A DNA stretch of 64,000 bases from assembly GCA_949152475.1 (NCBI GenBank), contig OX424564.1, positions 32,672,165 to 32,736,164 of the forward strand. The letters run 5' to 3'. This DNA comes from Terebella lapidaria (Eukaryota > Annelida > Polychaeta > Terebellida > Terebellidae). Below the pieces are notes generated by a model. It was given only the letters and a program-made list of their open reading frames with translations. It was not told where the DNA came from and searched no databases. The translations under genes were made by a program, and so were the position numbers. The stretch's first letter is position 1. Each line of letters begins with the position of its first letter. Below, in pieces: positions 11,101 to 24,925 of the stretch.

Positions 11101-12243
11101 CCATTGCATTCACATAAGAACGTCATTAAAGAAGCGCAAGCAACAGAAATCCATGCGGACTGGCGAGGTACTATTTCATTGGCGCATTGATACCAATCTG
11201 ACTCATTCGCGCTGTGTGATTTGGCCGTAATCCACGTGATGGACTTTGATAATGTCCACGTTTTAATAGTGTTATCATACTTGTGACAACATTAAGTCTT
11301 TTATAATTGGCCGATCAAATCTAATATGGTACTTATGCGAAGGACTAGTGACTTTTGACTGTATTACAACTGTCATTTTTGATTGGAAGCATTATTGTCT
11401 TTTGATGATGAACAGTAAGGAATTTTAGCAGAAAAAAATGGAACAAAGCTTCCTTTCTGGCCCTGATACCAGTTAAATGAGCATTTCCCATGGCTTTCTC
11501 TCGTATAGGGCTGAGTCTTGTTCAGTACGCACCCATAAACAACTCTTTATGACGTCATACAGTCCTTTTGGGGATAAACAATGCCACGTGGTAATTTTTT
11601 TAGGGAGGGGGGGGGGGGGAGGGGTATACTCATGCGATTTCTTCAGCAGCACATGGAAATATAATTCTACGTGCTTCTAAATTCTTTCTTATACTAATTA
11701 GAATTGTTCAAAATTAATTATTGACAATATCGAAAAGAATGCCAAATGTAAAATAATACCTTCAAAATGCTGCCTTTCCAGGTAGTGTTTCAGGGGTCGT
11801 CTTAACAACTGATGTAATTATAAGTAATTTATATGTTGTTTGAATCAAAGTGGTACAATGGGTTGTAACCGTATGGTGGTACCTAATTTGTGTGCCATGC
11901 CATTGCTGGTTTCTTAAATCACGAGAGAGGATTGTACAGGACTAATATACTCATTGCAATAGCCCCCTTCATGTAGGTATGGTCATCGCGTCAATGGCCG
12001 AGAACATACAATATCCAAACCATTCAATATACAGGAAACATTCGATATAAATTTGTAATCTCAATAGCGAAAGATTACAATAAGCGTATTGTGAAAATGT
12101 GAGAAACCGTATGTGACAAATCTAACACATTTGACAGAAAATTTGGCGGGAAAACTGTTTGTTCCCAGAATGACAAAATCACGCAAAATCTCACCACCCA
12201 GCTATACACCTGGCACCAATTGTTCGTGATTCGTTTTCTCGAA
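8140..12243. other. Non-coding stretch downstream of the CAP gene
   Basis: No open frame with recognisable coding character is seen on either strand. The sequence is AT-rich with many TAATTA and ATTAAT words and one G13 tract (11607-11619). It could hold regulatory sequence of a neighbouring gene, but nothing here proves it. Confidence 0.5.
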
Positions 12244-12378
12244 TACCGTAAAACTACTATTAGACGCCCGGGCGTCTATTGATTTCAGTTACACTCTAGA
12301 CCCGGCGTCTATTAATTTCAGTATACCTGAACCGCCGGCGTCTATTGGAACCCGGCGTCTATTAGAAGTTTTACGGTA
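12244..12378. mobile_element. Short inverted-repeat element (MITE-like) with GGCGTCTATT subrepeats
   Basis: The ends TACCGTAAAACT (left) and AGTTTTACGGTA (right) are exact inverted repeats, and homology continues inward through CTATTAGACGCC. Inside, GGCGTCTATT or its complement recurs five times. The element is about 135 bp, non-coding and can fold on itself. A similar TACCGTAAAACT...AGACGCC organisation is known from small non-autonomous repeats in animals. I cannot assign a superfamily, because a clear target duplication is not visible. Confidence 0.7.
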
Positions 12379-15300
12379 TGTCAGATTATTTCCAAGGCAG
12401 AATTTGAAAAGAAAGTTGTTTATCAGACGGCTATTGTGCGAACAAATTCATTTCTGAGCATAATGAGGTATAATTCAAAACCAAATGTAATTTAAAAATC
12501 ATATTTCCTTAATACACAATAGGTGCAACTAGAATCGCTCGTGGTAATTATATGCGCGTGTGATTATTGTCTTACGGTAAGTATCCTGAGTTAAAATGCA
12601 CCGCTTTTATTTCCAAAAACTTCAAAATGTCATCTCCATTTCACGTGCTACAATAATGGATTTAATTATTAATAAATGGTAACTCGATAGCGCCAATTTT
12701 CTTCTCCTAATTATGCGGAAGAACAACTTCGTGACGACGAGAAAACAACAGTTTTTTGTGGTCGCTCATTTTGTACGCTTCTTACCTGAATCAGTAACCG
12801 TCAATACAGATTAACATCGAGATGTTGTTTGATTTGAAGGTGTAGAAAAATGTCACATAGAGTAGTTAGTTGATGGTCGATGACATATTTATTTCTTTGT
12901 TCTACATAAGGCAGTGCAATACGTTAGATAAACAAAACGTATCCTGTAATATAGTGACACCTATATAATCGCTTGTTTACCTTGCTGAAAGAGAATCAAA
13001 TTCCTGTAATATCTTTGTCTTTTGTAAGGATGTTGTTTGTTTATTCCATTCATTGTACATGAAAAATATATATTTTCGACTTTTCACGATCATTATTTGC
13101 AATATTCAACCTATCGTGTTTCCTTACATCATGAGATACCCGCCTCCCCTCGGATTCTCTCCGTCATTTACCACTTTTACCAGAAATAATTGCGAGTCAC
13201 GAAGTTCCCATCTTTCATAAAGTTTTGACGCAGATGCGGACATCAGGACTCTCCCCGTCAGCGCTGTGAAACGGAATCACGCCCAGGGAAACATCTGATC
13301 TCTTCATCATTGCCCCTCACAGCTACCATATTAAAACAAGAAGGTACCTAGGGCGTGATCAAACGACGTGTAATTATGATTTCTGCAATGATCATCATGC
13401 AACGAAGGTAGCTCGAATTATAAGGAACAAAAATTCAGAGAATTCAGTGATGTTCCCCCTGTTTTCCGATCGTTCCACGCGGCGCATTCGTCGAGGGAAA
13501 ATTATTATTTCTGGCAGTAAATTACATAAATTGCACACGTCAAATTTCACAGGCGTGCTGTAATTGAATACAATAAATGGCTCCTGCTGGAAATCTAATC
13601 ACGGTGAACACGTTAATTTTGCAAATGTATAAAATAATTGCAGAGGTTACAGGATACACTGAGAGCTGATTTCCTGTTTTTCTGTCTAAGAACAGCCTAC
13701 ATCCGGACAGAAATCATACAGCTGTTGATGATACCTCTTGAATTAGATTGTTAACTTTGAAGTTGGTGTTATTTCCCAGCAGCGTTGTCTGAGGCTCTAT
13801 CTCTATTTGCAAGTGAGTGACCTTTTGTTGCATCTTGCCTCAAACACAACTGGTAACCAGATTTAGCATCATTTGTTTCGTCTAAAATGTTCAACAAACA
13901 GAAGAAAAAAACTTGATTGAACGATTCTGGTCGGACATATATTCCAGAATATTTAAAGGCCAGAGTCGAGTCTCGATGTTTGTCGACGTTTTATTTATGA
14001 CTGGGGATTTATACGGGAGAGTGAGGTCACCGAAAGATCACAATTAATGTCGATCCCGGGTTAGGGAAGACATTTCTGTCATTTGATTGATATGCCGAAG
14101 TCTGGTCGGACACAAAGCCAGCCAATTTGCCCCAGATGCCCAAGGCTACGCAACACCGAGAACCTTCGCCATTCCTTAATGTCATTCGGCCTCTCTTCGA
14201 ACCATGATTCTCCAAAAAGTAATCACAAATTTAGGAAAGTAAATGAGGTCATTTTCGGGGGAAATTATGACAGTCCGTGATTTTCGACTGCGGGCCTTCT
14301 ACCATTTGCTGCGAGACTGCCAGTTGTCAAGGGTTACAAGGTGACGCGGTCATTATATCTCCCAGAAACTGGAAGGGAAGCGGGGCAGGAGAAGGGCCAA
14401 AAGGCTAAAAGTGGGATAAAAGACGGAGCCGTATTTGCGAGAACAAACTTTGTCACATTGGTGTCATAAAGTCGTGGCTTTTGAAATCCGGACAGCCATT
14501 TACTTGAGGTATCTCCGCTTTTCTCAACATGTCAATTTTCAGATGGGGTGGACACTTCTGATTCCTGGGGGGGGGGGGGGGACTGGGCTTTTCAATTATC
14601 CGGGGGATATCGCTCTGGATGACAGTTATGAGAATAGGGATAATGGGGGACCCGCAAAATATAGCCAGAGATCCTGAAGAAGGTAATTGAGAAAATGATT
14701 TCTAATTTCTTGGCGATTTCTTTCGGTCGCTGCCCGTGCGACTGGCTAACGTAAGTTTTCATTTTATTTCCCATTACGCTGTTGTCAGTAGCAACATAAA
14801 TCATGGATAGCCGGGCGACTTTCCATCTCTGATTGAAATCATAATGTGGGGCCGCTGTTGGGTCACATGTGCCATGGTGAGAACAAATATGAAATACTGA
14901 TTGGAAATACATCCTTTGTAAGATTTTCCATTTATTTCCGAGATGAGGAAGCAGTCAATCAAACATTTTCACATCTCGAGTGCTGGAAGTTATAAAACTA
15001 AGCAATTTGTCCACATGCGAAACTTGTCAATGCGGAATTCGATATGAAGTTCTAACCATTGTATTTTTATGCAATTAGTTTTCAATTTTGTCTTATAATC
15101 TAGTAATATCTAGAATTGAATGTTGATTAGTTGTTCAAATACATCAAATTAATTCATTGTTCATTGAAGTTTAATAAGAGGGAGTGCATAGGAAATGGCT
15201 TCTTGTGGAAGGAATTCCACACAGTGTAATTGTATAAAGGATTTCCACTAATTGTTTCCATTATTGTTACGTTATTTGTTTTTATGGTGGTGATTTCGAC

Positions 15301-18300
15301 GCTATAATAAACTTTTCCAAGCGTATCATACCTCAAAACTTATATTTCACGGTTATCACAGTCTATTCACGGATGTTCTTGATATCTGATATATTCCCCA
15401 TAATTCTCGTGATATATTTGTCATATCAGGTCTAATAACTGCTTGTCATAAGCATGTTGTAATATGTTGCTCAACATTTGAGCATCTACCTAATAAACCT
15501 AACAATGTTCAAATGTATCAATCGGTTAGGAGCAAATTTTACGAGTTCGAAAGCATAAACAATCTTAGCTGACTGAGATTTGTACAAAACCCTTCCATTA
15601 AAACATGTTATGTGATGAACACATTTAGTGGAGGTGATAATAATATATAGCTAAATCCATGTACACAGTAAGTACTTTTCACAACGTCCAAGATTGGTGA
15701 AGTATGCTCTTCTGGCCTATATTATATATATATTATCATTGTCTATATTCAAAAGTAGCCCTCGAAACTTTTCATGTCATATTTTGTACTTTGAGCACAC
15801 ATACAAACTGAAGATGTACGAACTAATTGCTAGCTTTTGGAAATACTGTATATATAATATGGTCATCACGGAAGTTCTTCAGAAATCTGGGGGAAATGAC
15901 AGATAGTTTTGATATCCTTTTAGGAAATTAGACTCCTGAAGTCCGAGGCATCCAAATGCTGTTACATGTACCTACAAACAATAACTTTCTGAGTGGTCAA
16001 ATGAAGAATTGCATCATTGCATCTCGTTAACTCGAGGACGAGATGAATCCTGACCCGATGAAGCCTAAAACAATTCAGATTTTTCTCTGTTACCCAACCT
16101 CTTTCTTTGGAGTTCTGATTATATGCCTTGGTGCCATTGCTTAGGATTTTTGATGAATCGAGTGCCTCGCCAAGGCGAGAAGCCCCTTTGCAGCTTTGAC
16201 ACATTAATTCCCTGGCTAGGAACCTCGTCCGCTAATGATGGATCACGTTTGATTACAATCATATTCGACCGATGAGTTTCGGGGCTAAGCTTTGGGCCTC
16301 TCGCTCTCACGAAGGTCAAAGTCAAGGTCATTCCCTATCCTCGCTCGGTCGGACGATGCGGCCGAAGACGTCCCCTCAATCGTCCGGCCGGTCTCGCTAA
16401 TCAGAACGACGGTCTCTATGTTATTGATTACGTGATTGGGTTATGGTATGATTTATCTCCGGGGCTGATCAATGCCTTGAGAATGTGTGTGTGCGGGGGG
16501 GGGGGGGGGGGGCACAGCCTAACATAACATAACCCCACATTCACAAGCCTGCCCGCGACTCTCGGTCATTAACCGCGGCAGAACACTTAATCCCGACAAT
16601 GTCCCGCATCGCTAAAAAAGGTCTTCCTTCATTTCGCGCTTGTTCCCTTTGTCTCCGAGGTTGATCTTAATAATCCCAACCCTTCTTGATTGGGTTTTGC
16701 CCCCGAGTCCCCTCAATGACAGTTCCCCTTGTCTACGTCTTTGTTCGTTCGCCTCTACTTTTTTTCTTATATTTCTTGCCACAGTTCTTGCCTTCCTCCG
16801 TCCCCAAATGAGTCCTTCCCGACAACAACCAAAGGGGTTTAATACATTCGGGTCCTATATGAGTCCCAACCCCCGCTCTGTCATAACAAAGGTGACAGCG
16901 AAATCTAGAATCCAGTCCCCACTTTAGAAACCCCTGCACCCCCACCTCCCGAACTTTTCTATCCCCGAACGTAATTCAGCGTCACCCGTCCCGCCGAGAA
17001 GGACTTGCCATTAAGACGGCTGCGTTAATTCATTTTTTGGCCCCTTTATCTTAAGAGCCTGACCCTACTGGCGGCCGGAAAGCAATTCCAATAAATAGCG
17101 TGTCATAGCGGAATATGGATTATGAGCAACCGAGTGAAAAAAGCCAATCGAGTCGCCCATAATTCTTCATCCGGCGACTGGGGCATCTTGGTTGTGATGC
17201 AACGGTCGCCTTCCGCGCTCATCAATTAAACTTTTTTCGGGGGATTTTCTGCCTCTTCTGCTTCTCAGGACTTCTGGAAGTTAGGCTTTTGGCCGGAGGA
17301 GGGGAATACTCATGAGTGAACCTTCACAAGAGATGGGGGAAGGTATCCCACTGACGAAATGGGGGTCATGGTGGGGGTCAATTTTCTGGAGGGACAGGCC
17401 AGCTCCAGAGCGGCAGGGGGGTATGCATTGGTGGATTAAACGTCCTGGATTATCCCGGAAGATGTTAGGCAAATATCAGGATTAAGCAATGTTAAGATGG
17501 AGAGTACATAGCGCGTGTTTGTCGGAGGTTTAAGACATTTACAGCCACGTGATGGGAGGGAAACTTTAGCGGCCACAGGGTGTTACGAAATGGGGAACCA
17601 TTTATGAATTTCGTTTTGGATGCAGTAATGGAAGAGGGATTGGCAAAGATATCTAATGTTATTGATAATTTCATAATGGCCACCCGGGGAGCTTTTTGGA
17701 ATGTCTTTTCTTTATTGCGAATCGCCGAATTTACTCAAGGAAATTTGCGCGTATTTGTCAGTTTTTTCAAGCTGTACATTACTCCGGAACTAATTCACAA
17801 TTCACCGAAACTGCAATGTATGCAGACACAACCACACAGTACGGAATTACGGAGGGAAAAGTCAAATTTACGGCGATAAGTTGATGACTGCAACGACCGG
17901 ACTGATCCCCGGAATAAATGAGAGACGAAATTTTTTACTTTGGGGTGAAATTATACGGCACGGTCCACTAATTCACGCGCTTATTGGGCCGAGATAATCC
18001 GCTGTTTTATGAAGTAGTTGGTGGCACCCTTGGGGCAGTCGCATGGCGTAATATATCCGACGGTAGACCGGTGAATATAGACGACTTATCACATTGCACG
18101 ATTACTGGTCATATTTCGAGTCCACGGACGGGAAATTGGGCTGAGCTATTATTCTCGATATCATTGGTGGCATCAGTTCATATGTAAAAAAGGCACTTCT
18201 GGAAATTCGTAATTTATCAAAACCAAATTGTCCAGAATTGGGTAAAAAAGTAAAAACCGACATCGATCGATGCACTGGTCACTAAAGCATTCGTGTTTTA

Positions 18301-21300
18301 AGTCGGTGGTAATCAGATAATTCCATCTAAAATTCCGTGACTTTATAGTGGTTAAAACAAACATAAAGCAGCATTGCCCAACGACCCGTTATGTTCCATT
18401 CTGTACCCTTTAGTGTTTCCAGATAAACAAGCCGCGACTTCCAAGCCGAAAAAAGAAACACAGGAATATGGGGATCTTTGATATAAATGAGCACTGAAGG
18501 TTGCATAATGCCTCGTATATCACATCTCGTGGTCTATATTACTCCCAGTATTCTACTTCCGAACGTCAAACCCCGTGAATATAAGACAATTGACATGACC
18601 AAAGGAGCGACTGTGGCGACATTAAGTTTCCACAGGACATTGCCCAAGGGAGACAGACTTGATTGCCCGGGTGCTGAAAGATTTATTACTGTATATTCCC
18701 AGAGAATGAAACCCGAAGTTGGCGCTCAGCTTTCAAAATGCGGTCGCTAATTGGTGTAGATCCGGGCGGGACGGTCCCGTGTGACGAGAGCGGAGCGCCT
18801 GCTTCAGGCGCTGGACACTCGGCGCGGGCAGACGTTAATGAAAATTGATCGTGCATAATGAGTGTGAATTGTCTTCAACATGCCAGCTCCGTGTTTTTGT
18901 CACTATCATTTGGCGGGATATGATTACGGCATTCCCCGTGCACCAACAAGACGGGACGACCTCCGAAAAGGTGCAGCTCGACCGGCGAGTTAATCGTAGG
19001 CATTCATTTTCATTAATTCCTGACAAGTGCCACTGCGGATCTAGCCCCCTTACGACGTCCCTTGTTTAATTAATTATTCACACATTTACGGAACAACTTT
19101 TCGGGAGCGTTGTGTTTTTGTTAATTCAGTTTCCCCGGTGCCCGGTAACTGGTACCGACATCTATCGCGGCCTCAGCGACGTGGCAGTCGTCGGTTCCAA
19201 CGCTACAACTGCCAAACTTCCCTGATTGCTACGCCATTAATTGTGATCGTTATTTAGGCGCGGGTCCACGGGGGAACGAAGTCGGACTTCAGCCTTGATT
19301 AGCATTCCCTGATGGCCGAGGAAGACCCTCCCAAACTAATCCTGTCTTGGGTCCAGTGGCAGCCGACCGTTTTCACTTTTTTACTTGGAGTCTCGCGTCT
19401 TTGGGGACCCATCTTGTCTTTGGCGGTGGCCTGCGATGGCCAGAGCGGAGTTGTACTTTTGTCGAGGGCAGACTTCATCAGGGGACGGGCGGGCGGGCGG
19501 ACGAGGGAGAAGGACGAGAAATAGATTCATTTATCAAGGTTGTCAGTGGCTCTCTGGATGACTCCACGCAATCGGCGACTGGTGTTTTTTCTCTTGGCAT
19601 TAATGCGCACTAACAGTCATATGATAGTGTCATGGTTCTTGACTGTGTTGTTTTTCAGACGTACCCCCAAAACACCCCCGCCCTGCCGCTTCCACAACTA
19701 CCTTTTGAGTTGGATCAGCTCTGTTCCCCTGGGTCCTTTCTACAGTTCTGATAATTGTCACATCAATATGAAGTTTATGGTAGCCCCCCTCTCCCCTCCA
19801 GAAACCAGACCTAAAGCCCGGGGCCACTTCCAAATTCCAAATGACAGATTAAAGAAGACAGATTATCGTGGACTTTTATGGTGGAAATCGGGGAGGGAAA
19901 CAAGTTGAGGAAAAATTATCAAGACCAGACAAAAGGAAGGGTTGTTGTAATATCGTGTCACGATACGTTGTACAGAATATCACGGAATGTCATCCCCCCC
20001 CCACCCCCTCATGTCTTGAGACACACTAGCGACCCACCCATCCACAAACAAAAAATTCAATTGTATTGTTGTCTCATCTTTTTCGCAAACATACACTAAG
20101 TGAAAACGACTGCACAAATTCTAAATGTATTGGCCGAAATGAATGCCACATATATATCTTCCATTGTGTTAGTCATAAAGACGGGGTGACATTCTATGAT
20201 TTCTTGTCTCTTTTTTTCTCGTGAAAAAAAACAACATCGGGTAGTTATGTGTTGTTTGCTGTCAAATTGTTGTTTGGTATTAAGTGGACAAAACATACAG
20301 AAAAAACGCCGAGCACACAATGTTGTATTATATTGTTGTATATGTTTCTCCATCTAACATGTACGACGCAACATATCAGGCAGTTTTATGTAAATGATTT
20401 ATCTTCCAGTGTCATGGGAAGGGGGTGGGGGGTCCACAGGGGAAGAAGAAGAAAAAAAACTACAGGGTCACGCACAGCGCTGGCCGGCCATATTGAATTA
20501 GAACATAAAAGACACTACCGGGGCCTGTCCATCGCCATGTCAATAATTGTCAAATGCCGACATTTTAAAACTAATTCACGGGGTAACAATTTCCTACGAT
20601 TGGTCTCATTTGCGCCGGGTACTAAATATTCCGCGCGTTTCCACCCCGCTAAATAGGTCACACACGGGAAGAAACTCTCGCTAATGCCCTGCGCTGGACT
20701 CAGCCCCGGCGAGGACAAAAGTTGGTTAATCTAGGCGCCATTAAGGTCGCTATTGGTATAATTCAGCGTCGGACTGAGACGGAATAATTTAATTCCGAGG
20801 CGGTGGTGATTCTTTTCTCCGACGGTTCGCGGCCCTTAAGTCTTCCGCGGCGACTTCAAATAATATTCATATGTTTGACAGGCTTGTCATGTTCATTATT
20901 TTTATTTCATTCCCGTGAAGCCTCCACCAACCCAGTCCTACCCCACGGTCACTGGACAATGTATCTAGTATGTAGCCGGGCCAATGGGTCATCCTCCCGT
21001 ACAGCACGTCACTCAACTTCGTAGACAAGTTCTATACTCTGTGTAGTATCAAACTTTCCATGTATGTGTTCCTAAGTCAAAGCTATATTTGGTGGAGAAA
21101 CCGACTCCATTCAACCGCTTGAATTAAAGTTCAAATTCCGGCCCATGACCTTTTTTTTGGGAGTACAACAACAGAGAATGGTATTATGAAATCTGTTTCC
21201 TTGTCCGAATGAATGGAAATGACCAGCATATTCAGGCATTGATCGTTTGCATACATGTATCAAGCTTCACCCTCTGGTGACCAAGCAAGAATAGGTCTGA

Positions 21301-21689
21301 ATTTGAACAAGGACCTCATTCTCAAATAGTGATTTTTTTTTTCTGACATTTTATGAAAACGCTGTGGGAAATCGTGTACAGCGGACAATCAAGACAGCTC
21401 ACTTTAACGCAGAAGGAATATTACCAACATGAAGAAGTTGCCTTAAGAATTAGCAGCCTTAAATGCTTGGAACCGGACGCTGCTGCCACCTAGCGAATGC
21501 CTAGCAGAATCAGGAACTCCGCTTGAGAAATCGATAATCTCATTTTCCTACTAACATATATATAGTCTGGTATAAAGCACAATTTAGATACCCGAAAGTT
21601 GCCATTTATCCAGATGCTCTTAAAACAATGATATATGAATGGATACGGTAAATCACACGGGTGGCTGAGAAAATATGACGGGGTAAAGC
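12379..21689. other. Long gene-poor region
   Basis: No exon chain, RNA gene or transposon protein is supported. Short open frames occur (the longest about 135 codons at 20249-20656) but lack known motifs or splice context. The region mixes AT-rich blocks with moderately GC-rich stretches (about 13.1-13.5, 16.2-17.5 and 18.7-20.8 kb) that are rich in homeobox-like TTAATTA words. G15 lies at 14567-14581 and G18 at 16495-16512. Candidate cis-regulatory DNA, by appearance only. Confidence 0.4.
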
Positions 21690-24078
21690 TGTCATTTTCC
21701 CTGATGCATGAGCCACTCCCCGGGAAAGCGGTAGCCATGGTGATGTGACTTATCACCATTGGGGATTAGCGGCCTTTGGCGGGTCGAGCCAAATATCTTC
21801 ATATGGACAGTGGAAGTCAACAGGCGACTGTATGGATGTAACCTCTCGAACCTAACCCAGCCGTAACCATTGGCATGGAGATATAAAGTTGCCCCGTTCT
21901 CTCAGGGGTCAGTGGGTATCTGTGGGCGCTGTCCCTGGGGGTGACGCTCATTGCCGAGGATATGCAGAGGACAGTGGTCCGGGGAATATCTGGGCTGTGA
22001 ATTATTATCAGTCCAATAGCTTGAAGGACCATTCTTTTGTCACCTTTAGTTTGAATGACCACCCCACCTGCTTTGATTTTTGGATATATACTGTATATCA
22101 ACATTGCATATACTGTATATCACCCAATGAGTCTCGGCATTACTATCGCTTGCCACCAGAACCAGTTTTTGACACAATGAGTGGCCAGTCATTTAGGTGA
22201 TTGCTCAGTGCGTCCCTTGGACATAGTCGCATGGGATCGTGTGGTATTCATTTAATGTGAGCTTGCATATTTTGGGCTGGATTGATGGACGATATCTGCC
22301 CTCGGGTCAGACTCATTTTTTCCCAGACGGATGGTACGCCGAAGAGGGGTGATGGGTTCCATTCTCTCTCTATCTTGTATTAGGCACCAGTAATTGACAT
22401 TATTTTCGCGTCGGGGGTAGAGGGTAGGAAGGGTAGGGGCCGTATTGTCCCAAAGAAAAGGTGGAAAAGATCATATGAGCAATCGCGGGACAATAAAAGA
22501 TGAACAGTTACCCTCATGGAGTGACGCAATGTTGGGGACAACTAATGCCGGGACATTACAAACAGACGTGTCTATATTGAGGTCGAGACGAGGAATAAGG
22601 GTTGCCGAGCTGTGAGCTCCCTCTGACCTCAAGATACCAAGAACCGCGTCCTATGTAAATGGAAATAAATTAGGCAACAATGGCTTCGCTGAAATGTGGT
22701 CACGGTGGTCAGGCGTTATGTGGAATTGCTGAATCTGTTGCTAGAATAATGTGTCTGCGAAAATGAGATGTATGCGTCATTACCTCCATGGTAACACGTT
22801 TGCTATTGCTCCTGTTGCTCCGGATAATAAATTCTAAAAATAATTCAAACACACACTTCACACAAATCATTGTGAGATATGGAGTATTCCATGTAAACAG
22901 GAGAACATGCCCTTCCACAGTATTTATTTATACAATAAAATACAATATGTCATGAAAATATAATATGAGATAATTATTCATTTACATTAAAAAATGTATT
23001 GCCTCAAAATGAAACCTTTAGCCAAAACATAATTATCTCAATGCATCAGTGTGGTCACAATCACAAAAAGACAATGGTTCAGATATCATACATGCTAGAA
23101 TCTTTTCTGCGACATTTTTATATGATGGCGTGACCTTGTCAGGCCTATTTAAAGACACTGGTCACTCATAGCCTGGAATAGTATGACGCCAGACACTTTA
23201 TATCACCGACCTAGATCTCTAGGCTTCACTTTGACCTTCCCGATCGCCTCCTGGACTCGGGATAGATCTAGAGCTGGAAAATGCCTAAACCGAAGCTATC
23301 CACCCCGACATATAATCAACTGACTCCAGGAAAATAGTTTGCCCAGTGATGAATTACCAGATTACTGGGATATTTCAGCCATGTGGTAATGTTATATATT
23401 AGCCTGGACACGGGGACAGTTTTTAACTAACATTCGTAGCACTGGTCACTACATCTGGCGAAAGAGATAGCATAATCTGGCTGTATTGGCCATCGATATT
23501 TCAGTTTCGTGTGAGTACTCATGACACCAAAAATTGCCAATTACAGAGATGAAAACTTGATATACACAAATAGCGCAGATTCACTGGTTCAAGTGCTGGG
23601 TCTTTTCGTCACCAACTTTATTCCTGTTCAACAACAAAATATGGAGAAGTTACTGGTGACATTTGTGTTATATCCATCTTGGAGAGAGTAAACAGGAATT
23701 ATCGCAATGTTCGGACAAACTGCTTGTTAATAACTTGCCCTCCGGATGCCAAAGTCACCTAACTTTGTGGTGTATGTCGATCATGTTTCTTTCTTGGCAA
23801 AGCAAGCAATTAATCACTCAATTTTATTGGCATATTCAATAAAAATCAATAATAGCATATAGGAAATTATTTTTGTGTATTTCAGTCCAAGCCTTGACGG
23901 ATCATATTAACTAAAGTTTCAATTATTTTATAGTCCCTGAGAGGAAACGATTTAACGTGAAACCCCCTCTCTATGCTTTATGTTCTTCTGTTAGTTTGTG
24001 CCAAATATCTATTAATACAATATCATGTGTATATAGTTATGAAAGTACAATCATGTGTTAGACTTACTTTCAATGTTA
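21690..24078 (+). repeat. Long-period repeat, unit A left part
   Basis: This shares ordered blocks with later units. ACCACTCCCC-like and CTAACCCAGCCGTAACC sequences lead into a GATATAAAG and GGTCAGTGGG block (about 21,840-22,060). Then come ACCCTCATGGAGTGACGC (22,508), CTCTAGGCTTCACTTTGACC (about 23,215) and TACAATATCATGTGTA (24,018). It is cut at 24078 by the LTR element and resumes at 34810. Confidence 0.75.
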
Positions 24079-24813
24079 TGTGGCGATTTTGCCCTAAGCA
24101 CGCGGCAGGTGATTGTAAACATAAAAGCCATTTATGTGGCCTTTCTGTACTTGGCCTTGTTTTGACATGCTCCGTTCGAGCGTGCGTTGCCACGGCGACG
24201 TATTGTAATTTACGCTCCAGTAAACTATAACAATGGATCGATTTAACCTCGCGTGCGCCCTGCAGTTTCTGGTGTATTATATATACACTGGAAGCGACTC
24301 GTTCGAGGAGATTGTCCAAGATCGAGACTAGGACGCACACGAGGCTCGCCATGAGCTTTGTGTTCCCTGGGTCTGAGTAGTGGGCTCCTAGAGCCCTGGG
24401 GACGATTTCCGTGGGGAGGCCCGGGCTGGGAGAGACGAGTTGCTGACTCGGGGGCCTTCGGCCCTGTGGATCGCCAGCTCTCTCCCTTCCCGGGACATGT
24501 GACAGAGGCTCTGGCCAGCATGTCGGACTGTACGGGGTTCCGTCCCCGAGGCAGACCGCGGCTCGCCAGGCCCCGCCAGTTAACACCGTAGGGATGAACT
24601 AGTTTCTGAACGGTGTCCGTAGGCCTGGGAGTGTCGGGTGGGCTGTTACCTGGTTACCGTTAATGATGAAGTAGTTACCGTGTCCGCCGCGACCTCCGGT
24701 GAGCGGCCCTGCCGCGAGGATCCGGAATAGCGGACGCGCGTCCGCAAGGACTCGGATGAGAGAGGACTATCCTCGAGGATCCCGAAGAGCGGACGGTAGT
24801 CAATAACTTTACA
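24079..24813 (+). repeat. 5' long terminal repeat (735 bp)
   Basis: It begins TGTGGCG and ends CTTTACA, with the canonical TG...CA ends, and matches 34075-34809 without a difference that I can find by eye. TATATATA at 24278-24285 is a plausible core promoter. No AATAAA is present, but AATAAC occurs near the 3' end. An open frame on the minus strand inside it is not considered real. Confidence 0.95.
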
Positions 24814-24814
24814 T

Positions 24815-24832
24815 TGGTGCCGTGACCAGGAT
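24815..24832 (+). promoter_or_regulatory. Primer-binding site, tRNA-His type
   Basis: TGGTGCCGTGACCAGGAT starts one base after the LTR. It is the exact complement of the last 18 bases of animal tRNA-His including CCA (ATCCTGGTCACGGCACCA, recalled from the family). It marks where minus-strand DNA synthesis is primed. Confidence 0.8.
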
Positions 24833-24925
24833 CAGTCCGACAGTGTTCCATCGCAGCCTACCGTCACAGTGTTGTAGCCTCCTTAGTCCCTGGGGATCGC
24901 CCGCTCCTCAAGGACGTCTCAAAGA

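Noticed and set aside
19540..20656. Two open frames of 122 and 135 codons in the gene-poor region
   Set aside because: No family motif, no splice pattern and no codon signature beyond local base composition.
24023..24586. 187-codon minus-strand open frame in the 5' LTR, and its extended twin at the 3' LTR
   Set aside because: It is antisense within a GC-rich LTR and is duplicated only because the LTRs are identical.
24815..24832. Part of a tRNA gene
   Set aside because: Only the 3' 18 bases of tRNA-His are matched, in antisense, directly after an LTR; this is a primer-binding site.
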